A stretch of 64,000 nt of DNA from Methylorubrum rhodinum (GTDB lineage: Bacteria > Pseudomonadota > Alphaproteobacteria > Rhizobiales > Beijerinckiaceae), in assembly GCF_014199935.1 (NCBI RefSeq), contig NZ_JACHOP010000021.1:1-64000 (forward strand). Direction: 5' to 3'. The first letter of the stretch is position 1. Every line of letters begins with the position of its first letter. The position numbers and the translations under genes are program-made. Below the pieces are notes generated by a model. The model was not told the DNA's origin. It worked only from the letters and a program-made list of their open reading frames with translations, and searched no databases. Positions 28,393 to 37,243 of this stretch are shown here, piece by piece.

Positions 28393-28849
28393 CGGGCTTC
28401 CGCGTCATCGCGAGGCGAGGCGCGCACCGTCCGGGGCGCCCCCCGAGCCGGAAGACACGCCTCGGCCTTTTGCGGCGGCGTGCGCCGCCCCTTCCGGACG
28501 GGGCCCTCCTGCTCGCTTCGGTTTCGCCTGGCGATGACGGCGCGCCATGGCGATCGTTGCACAAATTCCCCGGTCCATCCGCCCGGGCCGGCCCTCCGCC
28601 CGACACTCCCTGCGACGAATGTGGTCCTAATGCTTTGCCGGATCATTTTCGCTTGAGCCCCTTCCTCCGATTCCGTTAGGGGAAGCGCGTCACCGCTTGC
28701 TGCGATGCGGCGGACGTGCTCGGGGGCGATGTCGTGCCGGCCTGTCATCAAGGCGTCAAACGCCTCGGTGCTTCTCCCCTCCCCATGGGGAAGGACACGA
28801 GGGCCGGCCCGGTGCGCGAACCGCACCGGCCTCTGGGCGTTGCACGATC
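28393..28849. other. Intergenic stretch with a repeat, before the Nudix gene
   Basis: About 460 bp without a gene. The first third is the degenerate inverted-repeat element listed separately. The open frame running through the rest into the Nudix gene has no domain before residue 52, so it is treated as untranslated. Confidence 0.5.
28403..28541. repeat. Degenerate second copy of the 138-bp inverted-repeat family
   Basis: The left arm gcgtcatcgcgaggcgagg (about 28403-28420) and right arm gcttcggtttcgcctggcga (about 28515-28541) resemble the arms at 16594 and 16705, and the total length is almost the same (139 versus 138 bp). The core differs. Confidence 0.55.
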
Positions 28850-29311
28850 ATGACGGCCGGCCCGATCGAGAGTAGCCGCGACGCGCGGCCCCAGGTCGGC
28901 GTCCTGCCGATGCGGCAGACGCCCGAGGGCGGGACCGAGATCCTGCTCGTGACCTCCCGCGAGACCCGCCGCTGGATCATCCCCAAGGGCTGGCCGATGA
29001 AGGGCCGTAAGCCGTTCGAGGCGGCCGCCCGCGAGGCCTACGAGGAGGCCGGCATCGTCGGCCATGTCGGCAAGCGGCCGATCGGCTTCTACCTGTACGA
29101 GAAGCGGCTGAAGAACCGCGACGCGGTCCTGTGCCAGGTCACGGTCTTCCCCCTCGACGTGCGCAAGCTGCTCAAGAAGTTTCCCGAGCAGGGTCAGCGC
29201 GAGGCGCGCTGGTTCTCGCCCTCCGACGCGGCGGAGGCGGTGATCGAGGCGGGGCTGGCCGGCCTGATCCGCGCCGCGGCCAACCGCGACTCGAAGAAGC
29301 GCAAGGGCTGA
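28850..29311 (+). CDS. Nudix hydrolase
   Basis: A 153-residue Nudix-fold hydrolase that would cleave a nucleoside or inositol diphosphate linkage. The box is GWPMKGRKPFEAAAREAYEEAG: the catalytic REAYEE core is intact, but the first Glu of the classical GX5EX7REUXEE pattern is replaced by Arg, as in the diphosphoinositol-phosphatase-like subgroup. The preceding strand RRWIIPKGW and the C-terminal EARWFSPSDAAEAV fit. The start is set at the ATG where similarity begins. It converges with the ABC ATPase gene 3 bp away. Confidence 0.88.
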   Translation: MTAGPIESSRDARPQVGVLPMRQTPEGGTEILLVTSRETRRWIIPKGWPMKGRKPFEAAAREAYEEAGIVGHVGKRPIGFYLYEKRLKNRDAVLCQVTVFPLDVRKLLKKFPEQGQREARWFSPSDAAEAVIEAGLAGLIRAAANRDSKKRKG

Positions 29312-29314
29312 ATT

Positions 29315-30253
29315 TCAGGCGCTGCCATCGGGAAGGCGGGCCGCGTCCCGCACCGCCTCCAGGGTGAGCGTGCCGGACCCCGCGGCAAGCCGCGTCGCCC
29401 CGGTCGCCAGCATCCGGTCGAGCGCCTCCCGCAGGCTCGCCTCCGGCGCGATCGCCGGCAGGGGAGGGGAGGCGGACTCCGCGCTCACGCGCTCGTGCAC
29501 CCGCAGCCGGTCCAGCCGCCGCAGCGCCCGCATCCCGCCGAGAAAGGTCTCGACGAAATCGTCGGCCGGGGCGGCGAGCAGGCGCTCCGGCGTGCCGACC
29601 TGGACGAGATGGCCGTCGCGCATCAGCGCGACCGTATCGCCCATCCGCAGCGCCTCGCCGATGTCGTGGGTCACGAGGATCACGGTCTTGTGCAAGCGGC
29701 GCAGGATCGCGCCGATCTCCTCCTGCAGCCGGTCGCGGGTCACCGGATCGACGGCGCCGAACGGCTCGTCCATCAGCAGGATCGCGGGATCGGCGGCGAG
29801 CGCGCGGGCGACGCCGACGCGCTGGCGCTGCCCGCCGGACAATTCGGCCGGTCGGCGGTTCCGGTATCGGGCAGGATCGAGGCCGACGAGATCGAGCATC
29901 TCATCGACCCGCGCGACGATCCTCCCCCGCTTCCAGCCGAGCAGGCCCGGCACGGTCGCCACGTTCTCGGCCACGTTTTTATGGGGAAACAGGCCCACGC
30001 CCTGCAGCACGTAGCCGATGCCCCGGCGCAGGACGATCGGATCGAGATCCGCCACGTCGCGGCCCGCCACCGTCACCCGCCCGGCATCGGGCGCGACGAG
30101 GCGGTTGACCATCCGCAGCGTCGTCGACTTGCCGCATCCCGACGGACCGATCAGGGCGCAGGTCGTGCCCGCCGCCACGGTGAGGTCGAGATCGGCCACC
30201 GCCGGACGGTCGGCGCCGGGATGGCGTTTGGCGACGGCTTCGAATCGGATCAC
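29315..30253 (-). CDS. ABC transporter ATPase, glycine betaine/choline (OpuCA/ProV) type, without partners
   Basis: This 312-residue ATPase has Walker A GPSGCGKST, the Q-loop in GIGYVLQGVGLFPHKNV, signature LSGGQRQR, and Walker B ILLMDEPFGAVD. RMVNRLVAP and YVLQGVGLFPH resemble the osmoprotectant subfamily. About 70 residues follow the ATPase core and could be one shortened CBS-like regulatory module. The permease and binding-protein genes that normally accompany it are absent, since the neighbours are a Nudix gene and a small secreted protein. It may serve a permease encoded elsewhere. Confidence 0.85.
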   Translation of the reverse strand: MIRFEAVAKRHPGADRPAVADLDLTVAAGTTCALIGPSGCGKSTTLRMVNRLVAPDAGRVTVAGRDVADLDPIVLRRGIGYVLQGVGLFPHKNVAENVATVPGLLGWKRGRIVARVDEMLDLVGLDPARYRNRRPAELSGGQRQRVGVARALAADPAILLMDEPFGAVDPVTRDRLQEEIGAILRRLHKTVILVTHDIGEALRMGDTVALMRDGHLVQVGTPERLLAAPADDFVETFLGGMRALRRLDRLRVHERVSAESASPPLPAIAPEASLREALDRMLATGATRLAAGSGTLTLEAVRDAARLPDGSA

Positions 30254-30283
30254 GGCGCGAGTCCCGGCCGGGCGGTGGAGCGC

Positions 30284-30568
30284 TCAGCAGCCCTTGCAGA
30301 TCGAGCCCATCGTCCGGTTCATCTTGGCGTCCCAGGCCTTGTCGCGGTCGCGGGCGGCGCGCTGCGCCTTCAGCATCTGCTCCTGCGAGGAGGCGGAGAG
30401 CTGCCCCGGTGCCAGGGCGCCGGGTGCGGGCGGCTTGGTCTGGCCCGTGGCGGTCACGCTGCGGCCCGTCGAGGTGAGCCGGGAATCGGTTGCGCCCTGC
30501 GCCTGGGCGGCGCCGGCCCCGATCAGCCCGGACAGCAGGAGGACGGCGGAAACGGTCGGGCAACGCAT
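30284..30568 (-). CDS. Small secreted protein of unknown function
   Basis: A 94-residue protein with a classical signal peptide from the ATG at 30568 (MRCPTVSAVLLLSGLIGAGA, cut after AQA). The mature part is polar and ends in MGSICKGC with two nearby cysteines. No family was recognised. It lies 30 bp upstream of the ABC ATPase gene on the same strand and could share its transcript. Confidence 0.6.
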   Translation of the reverse strand: MRCPTVSAVLLLSGLIGAGAAQAQGATDSRLTSTGRSVTATGQTKPPAPGALAPGQLSASSQEQMLKAQRAARDRDKAWDAKMNRTMGSICKGC

Positions 30569-30736
30569 CGTGGTCTTCACTCCCTGAGGCCTGCGCCGCC
30601 GGGAGCGGCCCGGATGAGACGGCACCGCCGATGCGCCCGGTGGTCCGGGCGTCTCCCTGCGCGAAAAGTCTAGGTGGCACCGCCCCGGTCCGCCCGCAAG
30701 CCGTCGGCCGTCCGGAGCCGCGCGGGCGCCGGCGCG

Positions 30737-30964
30737 TCAGTCCCCGTCGAAGACGATGCTGTCCCGGCCGAGCGCCGGATCGTCGTTGCGGTGGAGGTGC
30801 AGGGTGAGGGTCTCGTCCGCGCGGTCGCCGATCTCGTCGATGAGGGCGTGCCAGCTCTCGGGCAGAGGCGCCCCGCCGTCGGCGTCGAGGCTGCGTCCGA
30901 GATCGTGGCCGAGCTTGTGCAGCACCAGCCGGGAGCGGAAGCCGAGATCCTGTTCGATCGACAT
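30737..30964 (-). CDS. Small protein, possibly NepR-like
   Basis: A 75-residue acidic protein with the segment LGHDLGRSLDADGGAPLPES followed by WHALIDEIGDRAD. This resembles the helix-PxP-helix pattern of NepR anti-sigma factors (a first helix, then Pro-x-Pro, then a second helix), which hold the general-stress sigma factor EcfG in alphaproteobacteria. No ecfG or phyR is nearby, so this is a weak family suggestion. It could equally be an unrelated small protein. Confidence 0.5.
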   Translation of the reverse strand: MSIEQDLGFRSRLVLHKLGHDLGRSLDADGGAPLPESWHALIDEIGDRADETLTLHLHRNDDPALGRDSIVFDGD

Positions 30965-31328
30965 GGGCGATCCTCGCGTCGTGGAATGACTCTCCTCGTC
31001 CGATGCGCCGGGCGGTTCGCGCCCCTTCGCTTCCGTCCGGTCGCGTCGAATCGGCTCAGCTCACGCGGCGGATGTGGCCGATCGACGGCAGGACAGGTCG
31101 CGGATGCGAATTCGGTTCCGGTGTGGCCGAGATGCCATCATCACGGTCGAAGACCAAGCATCGATCGGGCCAGGACTGGTTTCGCTCCGCGAGGGCCGCG
31201 CGATATCCGCAGTTCCGGTCACGAGCAGTTCGCGCAAGGAGAGCCGGAGCCGCAATCGGCCGGAGGGCGCCCCTTCGGCGTCTCTCGGTCCCTCTGCGAC
31301 GAACCCGGCATCCTTCGTCGAAACGCGC
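30965..31328. other. Intergenic stretch
   Basis: About 360 bp between two genes on the minus strand. Nothing recognisable was found; the open frames crossing it show no domain. Confidence 0.4.
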
Positions 31329-31886
31329 CTACCGTGGTTCGGCCTTGTTGGCGTCGGCCACCGCGTTGGCACGGCTGTAGGCGGTGCGGGGACGGTTGGT
31401 CGGATCCTCGAACGAGCCTGCCCACAGGCCGAGGCGCTTGCCCCAGGCCAGCGTCTCGGCGCCGACATAGGCCGTGTGGCCGCGGCGGCGGTCGGCCATG
31501 GCGAGGCCCTTCTCGGCCATCCACGCGTTCAAGTCTTCCTTGTCCCGCAGGCAGACCGAGAGGGCGCGGCCGTAGCCGTCGGTCTCGCGGATGCGGCAGG
31601 TCACGGTCGCGTCGCGCAGATGGGCGGCGAGCGCCTTGGCCGCCGTCGTTCCGCAGGCATAGGATTGTGCCTTCGCGTCCAGGCAGGTCTGCTTGAGGCC
31701 GGGCGCCGCCACGCCGTAGAGCCCGATCACCCGCCCGCCGACGACGAGCGTGTCGCCGTTCAGAACCCGCGCCTTGCCGCTCACGCTTTCGCCGGCTTTG
31801 GCCGCGGTCGATGTCCCGCCGGCTGCCGCCACGGCGAGTCCCGCGGCCACGACGGCGCCGCGCCCGAACGATCCTGTTCCTCGCAT
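31329..31886 (-). CDS. Secreted SNase-fold protein, probably inactive
   Basis: A 185-residue protein with an N-terminal export signal (about 1-30) and a staphylococcal-nuclease OB fold. The frame of the fold is clear: VLNGDTLVVGGRVIGLYGVA, then CLDAKAQSYACG, ETDGYGRAL and EDLNAWMAEKGLA. The active site is broken. The catalytic positions of SNase map as Arg35 to Gly55, Asp40 to Ala60 and Glu43 to Gly63; only Arg87 (here Arg107 in YGR) is kept. It is therefore unlikely to cut nucleic acids and may bind a ligand or partner in the periplasm. Cys68, Cys78, Cys97 and Cys112 could form disulfides. Confidence 0.8.
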   Translation of the reverse strand: MRGTGSFGRGAVVAAGLAVAAAGGTSTAAKAGESVSGKARVLNGDTLVVGGRVIGLYGVAAPGLKQTCLDAKAQSYACGTTAAKALAAHLRDATVTCRIRETDGYGRALSVCLRDKEDLNAWMAEKGLAMADRRRGHTAYVGAETLAWGKRLGLWAGSFEDPTNRPRTAYSRANAVADANKAEPR

Positions 31887-32133
31887 TGCATGATCCTAGC
31901 AATCGCCCGGCGTCGCCGTCCGGGCCTCGACCGGAACGGCCCGGCCGAACCATGCCCCTCCGCCCCGGTCCCTACGCACGGCTTATGCCCATTCTGTGGC
32001 CGAGGCTCGGCCGTGGCGGAGCGCCGTCGGGCGTCCCGCGCTGCCGGGGCTCCACGATTTCGTGACCGGGGACCGGCGGAACGGGACCCTGACGGCCCTG
32101 TTGGCGAGGCGACGGCGGTGCAGGGAAGCGACG

Positions 32134-32391
32134 ATGACGGACGACGCCGACCGGTTTCTCGACTGCCTCCATCTCGCCGAGGAGCAACTCCACTGGGGCA
32201 CCGATCCGCGGGCGCTGGAGGAGACGGCGCGCGGCCTGGCGCGGATCGAACCTGGGAGCGTCCTCGTGGAACAACTCGTGCAGCGGGCCGCCGTGCTCCG
32301 CGCCGCCCGCCGCGAATTGACCCGCCGCAGCCCGACGCCGCCCGCAGCCCGGTCGCCCGCGCCGGCATGGCGCCTCGCGAATCGCGCCTGA
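32134..32391 (+). CDS. Small hypothetical protein
   Basis: An 85-residue protein starting at ATG 32134 behind a good GGGAAG site. It opens with MTDDADRFLDCLHLAEEQLH and has two probable helices, then a Pro/Ala/Arg-rich tail. No family was recognised. The clear ribosome binding site and codon use support it as real. Confidence 0.5.
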   Translation: MTDDADRFLDCLHLAEEQLHWGTDPRALEETARGLARIEPGSVLVEQLVQRAAVLRAARRELTRRSPTPPAARSPAPAWRLANRA

Positions 32392-32580
32392 ACGCGCGAA
32401 CCGACCCATCGGCGCCGAGCTTTCGGACCTGCCGCGGAAATCGGCTCCGCGGCCCCTGTCCGGTGCCGGGCAACGCCCTAGCTGAAATTCGCCGGTTGCC
32501 ATGCTCCGGCCATCCGCGCCCGCTCGATGGCGATGCCCCACACCGTCGGGCGGGCGCGGATGCCGGACTTCCCGAACGTC

Positions 32581-32817
32581 TCAGCCCACCGCCGCCGCGC
32601 GGGGGCGCTCATCGAACGCCGCCGCTTCCGGCCGCGGCACGAAGGCGAAAACATTGTCGGACGGCGATTCGGCGAGAGCGGGTTCCTCGCGCTCCGGTGC
32701 GGCCCCGCGACCGGCCGGGACGCTCATCCAGCGCACGATGCGCTCGTTGCCGCCACGCTGAAAACGCCGGGCGAGCCGGCGTCGCGCCCAGGCCGGAAGA
32801 TCCTGAAAATCCATCAT
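32581..32817 (-). CDS. Small basic hypothetical protein
   Basis: A 78-residue protein from ATG 32817, preceded by GGGGGC. The N-terminal MMDFQDLPAWARRRLARRFQ is an amphipathic basic helix, followed by a flexible acidic and proline-rich part with SPSDNVFAFVPRP. No family was recognised. Confidence 0.45.
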   Translation of the reverse strand: MMDFQDLPAWARRRLARRFQRGGNERIVRWMSVPAGRGAAPEREEPALAESPSDNVFAFVPRPEAAAFDERPRAAAVG

Positions 32818-33064
32818 GTTTGCCCCCAAACTCGTCGCTGGGCCGCCGATTCTTCTGGTTGCGGCGACCCCGGTTTGAATTGTGCGCAAGTGTGAAATCA
32901 ATAAGGCGCGGATGGGGAAGGACGGAAATCTTGATGTCGGGCCGGCCTGCCGGTCGGCGCACCGTCCCGAACAGGTCGGGCGGTCCCGACCCCCGGCAGA
33001 TCGAGACAGGTCCGCGAACGGTCCGGGAAACGGCCGGGGTACGGACCCGGCAAGGGAGGGAGCG

Positions 33065-33439
33065 ATGGCAGCGAGCTTGACGGACAAGATGCGTGGAGCC
33101 GCCGCCGAGGCACGGCGGCTGGCGGCGACCTTTCCCGGCGCGGTCGCGAAGGACGATCTCCCGTGGCGGGTGATCGCGGGCTTCGACGCCGAGATCCGCG
33201 GCCATGTCGAGCGCGACCGGCGCATCGAGGACGAGCGCGACCGCGTGCTGATCGCGGCCGTAACGCTGGCCGAGACGCCGGCGGAGGCGGAGACGGCCGA
33301 GCGGGAGCGGGCGCGCCGGGGCCTCGTGCGCGCGGTCGACTATCTGGAGGAGGCGGTGCTGCGCTTCGGCGTGCTCAACCGGACGGCGGCCCGCGGCGGG
33401 TTCGGCGCCGCCGGCCATCCGGTCGCCGAGAGGTCCTGA
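33065..33439 (+). CDS. Hypothetical helical protein
   Basis: A 124-residue protein beginning at ATG 33065 behind GGGAGGGAG. It is almost entirely helical and charged, with DDLPWRVIAGFDAEIRGHVE, a run of Glu/Arg-rich helix, and LVRAVDYLEEAVLRFGVLN. No family was recognised and there is no signal peptide. It is followed after 145 bp by the diguanylate cyclase gene on the same strand. Confidence 0.55.
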   Translation: MAASLTDKMRGAAAEARRLAATFPGAVAKDDLPWRVIAGFDAEIRGHVERDRRIEDERDRVLIAAVTLAETPAEAETAERERARRGLVRAVDYLEEAVLRFGVLNRTAARGGFGAAGHPVAERS

Positions 33440-33584
33440 TCCGCGGCGGCGGAACTGCCGTCGAGGCCCGAGGCCGCCGCGCGAGGCATTCCCGCCACCG
33501 GTCGAGGCCGGTCCGACGAGTCCCCAAGGCCCTTTACGGCCGCGCGAAAATGCCGGACTAGATCGGCATAGGCCGATCGGCCGC

Positions 33585-34844
33585 ATGCCCGGCACCTCCA
33601 TGCACGCCTCGATCGAAGCTGGACTGCGGCGCCCCTGGCACCGTCTCGGGCTGCCGCCCGCGCTCGAAACGCAGTACCGGGCCGAGACGTCCCGGCGCAG
33701 CGGCTTCTACGTTCAGTCCTGGCTCGCGGTCTTCGCGCTGTTCAACGTCCTGTCCCTGGTGATGGACCACGACGTGTTCGGCCCGGAGGCGTTTCACGTT
33801 CCCCTCGTCCTGACCATGGGCGTGTTCTGCCCCGTCGCCCTCCTCGCGATCCTGTCGCTGCGCGGGCATCCGACCGTGCTGCGGATGACCGGGGCGGCGC
33901 TGGCGACAGTGCTCGTCGACATCGCCGTCGTCCTCAACAGCGCCCGCCTCGCCCCGGCGCCGCACGGCGACGCCTACATCGTGCTCGCCGCCCTCGTGCC
34001 CCTGGTGGTCGGGCTGATCGCACCCATGCCGTTCCGGCATGCCATCGCCTACTGCACGGCCTCGCTGGCGCTCTATGCCGGCCTCATCCTGGCCTTCGGC
34101 CTCGCCGGGCCCGGGAATGCCGGGCTGCCGCTCCTCGTCTCCGGCCTGATCCTGGTGCCGCTCAAGCTGAGCTACTCGCGGGAATGGGAGGCGAAGACGA
34201 CCTTCCTCCTCGGCCTGCGCGACAAGCTCCAGGCGGAGGCCCTGGCCCGCGCCAATGCGCGGCTGACCATCCTGTCCGAGACCGACTCGCTGACGACGCT
34301 GGCGAACCGCCGCCATTTCTCCGAGCGCCTGGAGCGGACGTGGCAGGAGGCCGGCGAGGCGAACGGATGGCTCGGCGTCCTCCTCGTCGACATCGACCAT
34401 TTCAAGCGCTTCAACGACACCGCCGGCCATCAGGCGGGCGACGAGGCCCTCGTCGCGGTCGCGGGCGCGCTCGGCGCGGCGATCGAGGCGCGGGGCGGGC
34501 TCGCGGCGCGCTACGGCGGCGAGGAGTTCGTCGCCTTCCTGCCCGGCGCCGATCTCGGCGGTTCGGCCGAGGCCGGCGAGGCCGTCCGGAGCGCGGTGGC
34601 GCGGTTGGCGCTGCCTCATCCCGGTCTACCGAGGGGCGCGACGCTGGCCGTGAGCGTCGGCGTCACCGCGGCCCACGGCCCGACCCGCGGCTTCGGCGTG
34701 GCGGCGCGGGATCTGCTCAAGGCCGCCGACCTCGCCCTCTACGCCGCCAAGGCCGAGGGCCGCGACCGCGTCGCCGCGCTCGGCACCGCCGCCAACACCA
34801 ACCGGCTCGCCGCGGGCGGCTCGGCGGCGGCCGACGCGCCCTGA
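33585..34844 (+). CDS. Membrane diguanylate cyclase (GGDEF)
   Basis: A 419-residue protein with about six transmembrane helices (roughly residues 35-195) and a C-terminal GGDEF domain that makes cyclic di-GMP. The domain begins at ETDSLTTLANRRHF and the active-site signature is RYGGEEF, Arg309 to Phe315. The inhibitory I-site is degenerate: the position expected to read RxxD is RGGL. The N-terminal membrane region has no recognised sensor fold. An ATG five codons downstream is an alternative start. Downstream lie a PAP2 gene and two surface-polysaccharide-like genes on the same strand, which cyclic di-GMP might influence; that link is inferred. Confidence 0.9.
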   Translation: MPGTSMHASIEAGLRRPWHRLGLPPALETQYRAETSRRSGFYVQSWLAVFALFNVLSLVMDHDVFGPEAFHVPLVLTMGVFCPVALLAILSLRGHPTVLRMTGAALATVLVDIAVVLNSARLAPAPHGDAYIVLAALVPLVVGLIAPMPFRHAIAYCTASLALYAGLILAFGLAGPGNAGLPLLVSGLILVPLKLSYSREWEAKTTFLLGLRDKLQAEALARANARLTILSETDSLTTLANRRHFSERLERTWQEAGEANGWLGVLLVDIDHFKRFNDTAGHQAGDEALVAVAGALGAAIEARGGLAARYGGEEFVAFLPGADLGGSAEAGEAVRSAVARLALPHPGLPRGATLAVSVGVTAAHGPTRGFGVAARDLLKAADLALYAAKAEGRDRVAALGTAANTNRLAAGGSAAADAP

Positions 34845-34978
34845 CGGCGCACCGCGCCGCTTTTCCCGAGCGCCGTCGAGGTCGCGGAAAATGCCAAGCT
34901 CCGAGGGAGCTTGCCGGACATCGCGCGGGTTTGCCTCCCGGATGCGCCCTCAGGGGGGCGGTAAGGAGCGAACGGCGG

Positions 34979-36013
34979 ATGCTGCTTGAACAGGATGGCG
35001 CGGCCGGCGGCGGGCTTCCGTCGGCGGCGGCGGGAACGGCCCGCGCGACCGATCGCCCGCACCTCGCCCGCGACGTCTCCGGCATCACCGCCGGCCTCGC
35101 CGCGCCGGGCCGGCGCTTCTGGGCGCTCGCCGCCGCCGTCGCTGCGCTGGACGGGCTCGGGATCGTCTGGGCGGGCCTGCGGGTCGAGCCCGCTGGGTTC
35201 CTCGCCGCGTTCGGCGCCGTCGCGGCTCTGCTCGCGGCGGCCCTGCTGTGCAGCGCGATCCGCGAGCCGAAGCTGCGGGCGATGGCGCTGGCGAGCGCCT
35301 ACCTGATCGCCGTCACCACGGCGCTCGCCGTCCTGCACGTGCTGGCCGCCCTGCCGGCCCTGCCGCTCGCCGACGACGCCCTGGCGCGCATCGAGACGAT
35401 CCTCGGCTTCGACGGACCGGCCTATCTCGCCTTCCTGGCGGAGCACCCCGACCTCGCCCGGGGCCTCGCCCTGGCCTACCATTCGAGCGGGCCGCAGATC
35501 GGCCTCGTCGTGATCGCCCTGAGCGCCTGCGGGCGCACCGCGCGGCTCTGGGCCTTCGCCCGCCTGTTCACCCTGGCGCTCGCCGCCTGCATCCTCGTCT
35601 CGTCGGTTCTCCCGGCGGCCGGCACCTACGCGGCGGCGGCCGTGCAGAGCCGGCCCGCGGGCGAGATGGAGACGATCGGGGCGCTCTGGCATCTCGACGC
35701 CCTGCGGGCCCTGCGCGACGGCAGCTTCCACACCCTCGCCCTCTCGGAGATCCGCGGCCTCGTCACCTTCCCGTCCTTCCACGCGAGCCTCGCCGTGCTC
35801 ACCGGATGGGCGCTGATGCCGGTGCCGGTGATCGGCCCGCTCGCCCTCTTTCTCAACGGCGCGATCGTCGTCGCCGCCATCGGCGCGGGCGGCCATTACC
35901 TTCCGGACGTGATCGCCGGCGCGGCCCTCGCCTTCGCCCTCGTCTTCGCCCACTTGGCCGCGCGGCGCCGCGCGAGCGGCCATCGCGCCTCTCCCGTTCG
36001 GGCGACGGTCTGA
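34979..36013 (+). CDS. PAP2-superfamily membrane phosphatase
   Basis: A 344-residue integral membrane protein with about seven helices. The catalytic histidine motifs are PSFHASLAVLTGW and GGHYLPDVIAG, as in the PAP2_3 type (inositol-phosphoceramide-synthase-like lipid phosphatases and phosphotransferases). The ATG at 34979 has AAGGAG upstream; the longer frame overlaps the cyclase gene and is not similar to anything. The active site should face the periplasm. The substrate, probably a lipid phosphate such as undecaprenyl or phosphatidyl phosphate, cannot be fixed from sequence. Confidence 0.85.
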   Translation: MLLEQDGAAGGGLPSAAAGTARATDRPHLARDVSGITAGLAAPGRRFWALAAAVAALDGLGIVWAGLRVEPAGFLAAFGAVAALLAAALLCSAIREPKLRAMALASAYLIAVTTALAVLHVLAALPALPLADDALARIETILGFDGPAYLAFLAEHPDLARGLALAYHSSGPQIGLVVIALSACGRTARLWAFARLFTLALAACILVSSVLPAAGTYAAAAVQSRPAGEMETIGALWHLDALRALRDGSFHTLALSEIRGLVTFPSFHASLAVLTGWALMPVPVIGPLALFLNGAIVVAAIGAGGHYLPDVIAGAALAFALVFAHLAARRRASGHRASPVRATV

Positions 36014-36153
36014 CGGGCGGCCGCCGGCGCTCCGAACGGCCGATGCGGCGCGACCGTCTCGAACAACCGGACCATCGCCCCGGATGCGATCTCCGGGGCG
36101 ATGGTCTAGATCCTGGGCATGACAAGCGGGCCGCCTGCTCACGGACGGGGTCG

Positions 36154-37170
36154 ATGACCCCGGTCCCCGATCCGTCCGCCGACGTGCACGAGGGCCGCGA
36201 CGGCTGGCTCTTCCTCACCGGCGGCACCAACCGGGTGCTGGCGCAGTATGGCCGGCCCGGTCTCCCGCGCGCCCTGCTCTGGCGCTGGCGCCGGATCGTC
36301 GCGGATCGGGTCCGGCGCTGCGCCCGGCTCGGCGCGACCTATGTCCATGCCGTCGCCCCCGAGAAGCTGACAGTCTACGGCGATCAGGCGCCGGGCCTCG
36401 CCGTCGATCCCGCCCGCGCGCCGGTGCGGCGGCTGGCCCGCTGGCTCACCGCCTCCGCGGGCGCGCGCGCCTTCGTCGATCTCGACGCCGCCTTCCGCGC
36501 GGCGCGGGAAGACGGGCCGCCGCTCTACCTGCGCACCGATTCGCACTGGACGGTCCACGGCAGCGAGGTCGCGTGCCGGGCGATCCTGTCCCGCATGGGC
36601 GTGGCGCCGCGCAGCGATCGCGAAGCCCGGCGAACCGGCGGAACCGTGCGGTTCTCCGGCGATCTCGGACGCAAGTTCGATCCGATCCGCATCGAGCACG
36701 CCCCGGTCGCCGCCTTCGCGACGCAGGCGCGGCGCATCCACGCCAACGCCCTGCTCGCCGAACTGGAGGCGCGCGGACGCGGGTTCGAGGCCCATCTCGG
36801 CGCCCACGCGGTGTTCCGCAACGACGATCCGGCGGCCGACCCGCGCCGCCTCGTGATCTTCGGCGATTCGTTCTGCCAGCACACCGCCCACAGCCCGGTG
36901 GCGACGCTGACCGCGCTCCTGGCCGACACCTTCCGCGAGGTGCACTTCCTGTGGTCGACGAGCATCGACTGGCATTATCTCGGCGAGGTGCGCCCGGATT
37001 TCGTCCTCGGCGAGATCGCCGAGCGCTTCATGATCGACCTGCCCCCCCGGGGCTTCCGCATCGAGCGGCTGGCGGAACTGGCCCGTGCGCGCAAGGGCGA
37101 CGCGCCGGCCTCCGAAATCCGTTCGGACGAGACGGACCGGGGATTCGCGCGATCGAACATTTTGTCCTAA
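36154..37170 (+). CDS. AlgX/AlgJ-like SGNH-fold protein
   Basis: A 338-residue protein that matches the N-terminal catalytic domain of alginate O-acetylation proteins. It opens with VHEGRDGWLFLTGGTN. Asp129 and His131 sit in LRTDSHWTVHG, and Ser239 sits in FGDSF. These make the Ser-His-Asp triad used to move acetyl groups onto polysaccharide. No signal peptide is visible from the ATG used, so the location is uncertain. The next gene codes for a methyltransferase with a carbohydrate-related C-terminal domain. A role in decorating a surface glycan is likely but the polymer is unknown. Confidence 0.8.
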   Translation: MTPVPDPSADVHEGRDGWLFLTGGTNRVLAQYGRPGLPRALLWRWRRIVADRVRRCARLGATYVHAVAPEKLTVYGDQAPGLAVDPARAPVRRLARWLTASAGARAFVDLDAAFRAAREDGPPLYLRTDSHWTVHGSEVACRAILSRMGVAPRSDREARRTGGTVRFSGDLGRKFDPIRIEHAPVAAFATQARRIHANALLAELEARGRGFEAHLGAHAVFRNDDPAADPRRLVIFGDSFCQHTAHSPVATLTALLADTFREVHFLWSTSIDWHYLGEVRPDFVLGEIAERFMIDLPPRGFRIERLAELARARKGDAPASEIRSDETDRGFARSNILS

Positions 37171-37243
37171 GGAATGCCCGATTCCCGGACGCGCCGGCGC
37201 CGACCTATTGCCCCGGACATCGCCCGGACGTGGAGCCGAAGCC

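Noticed and set aside
31003..31380. Frames in the gap at 31.0-31.3 kb
   Set aside because: Arg/Ser/Pro-rich translations without domains or ribosome binding sites, and partly antisense to the nuclease-fold gene.
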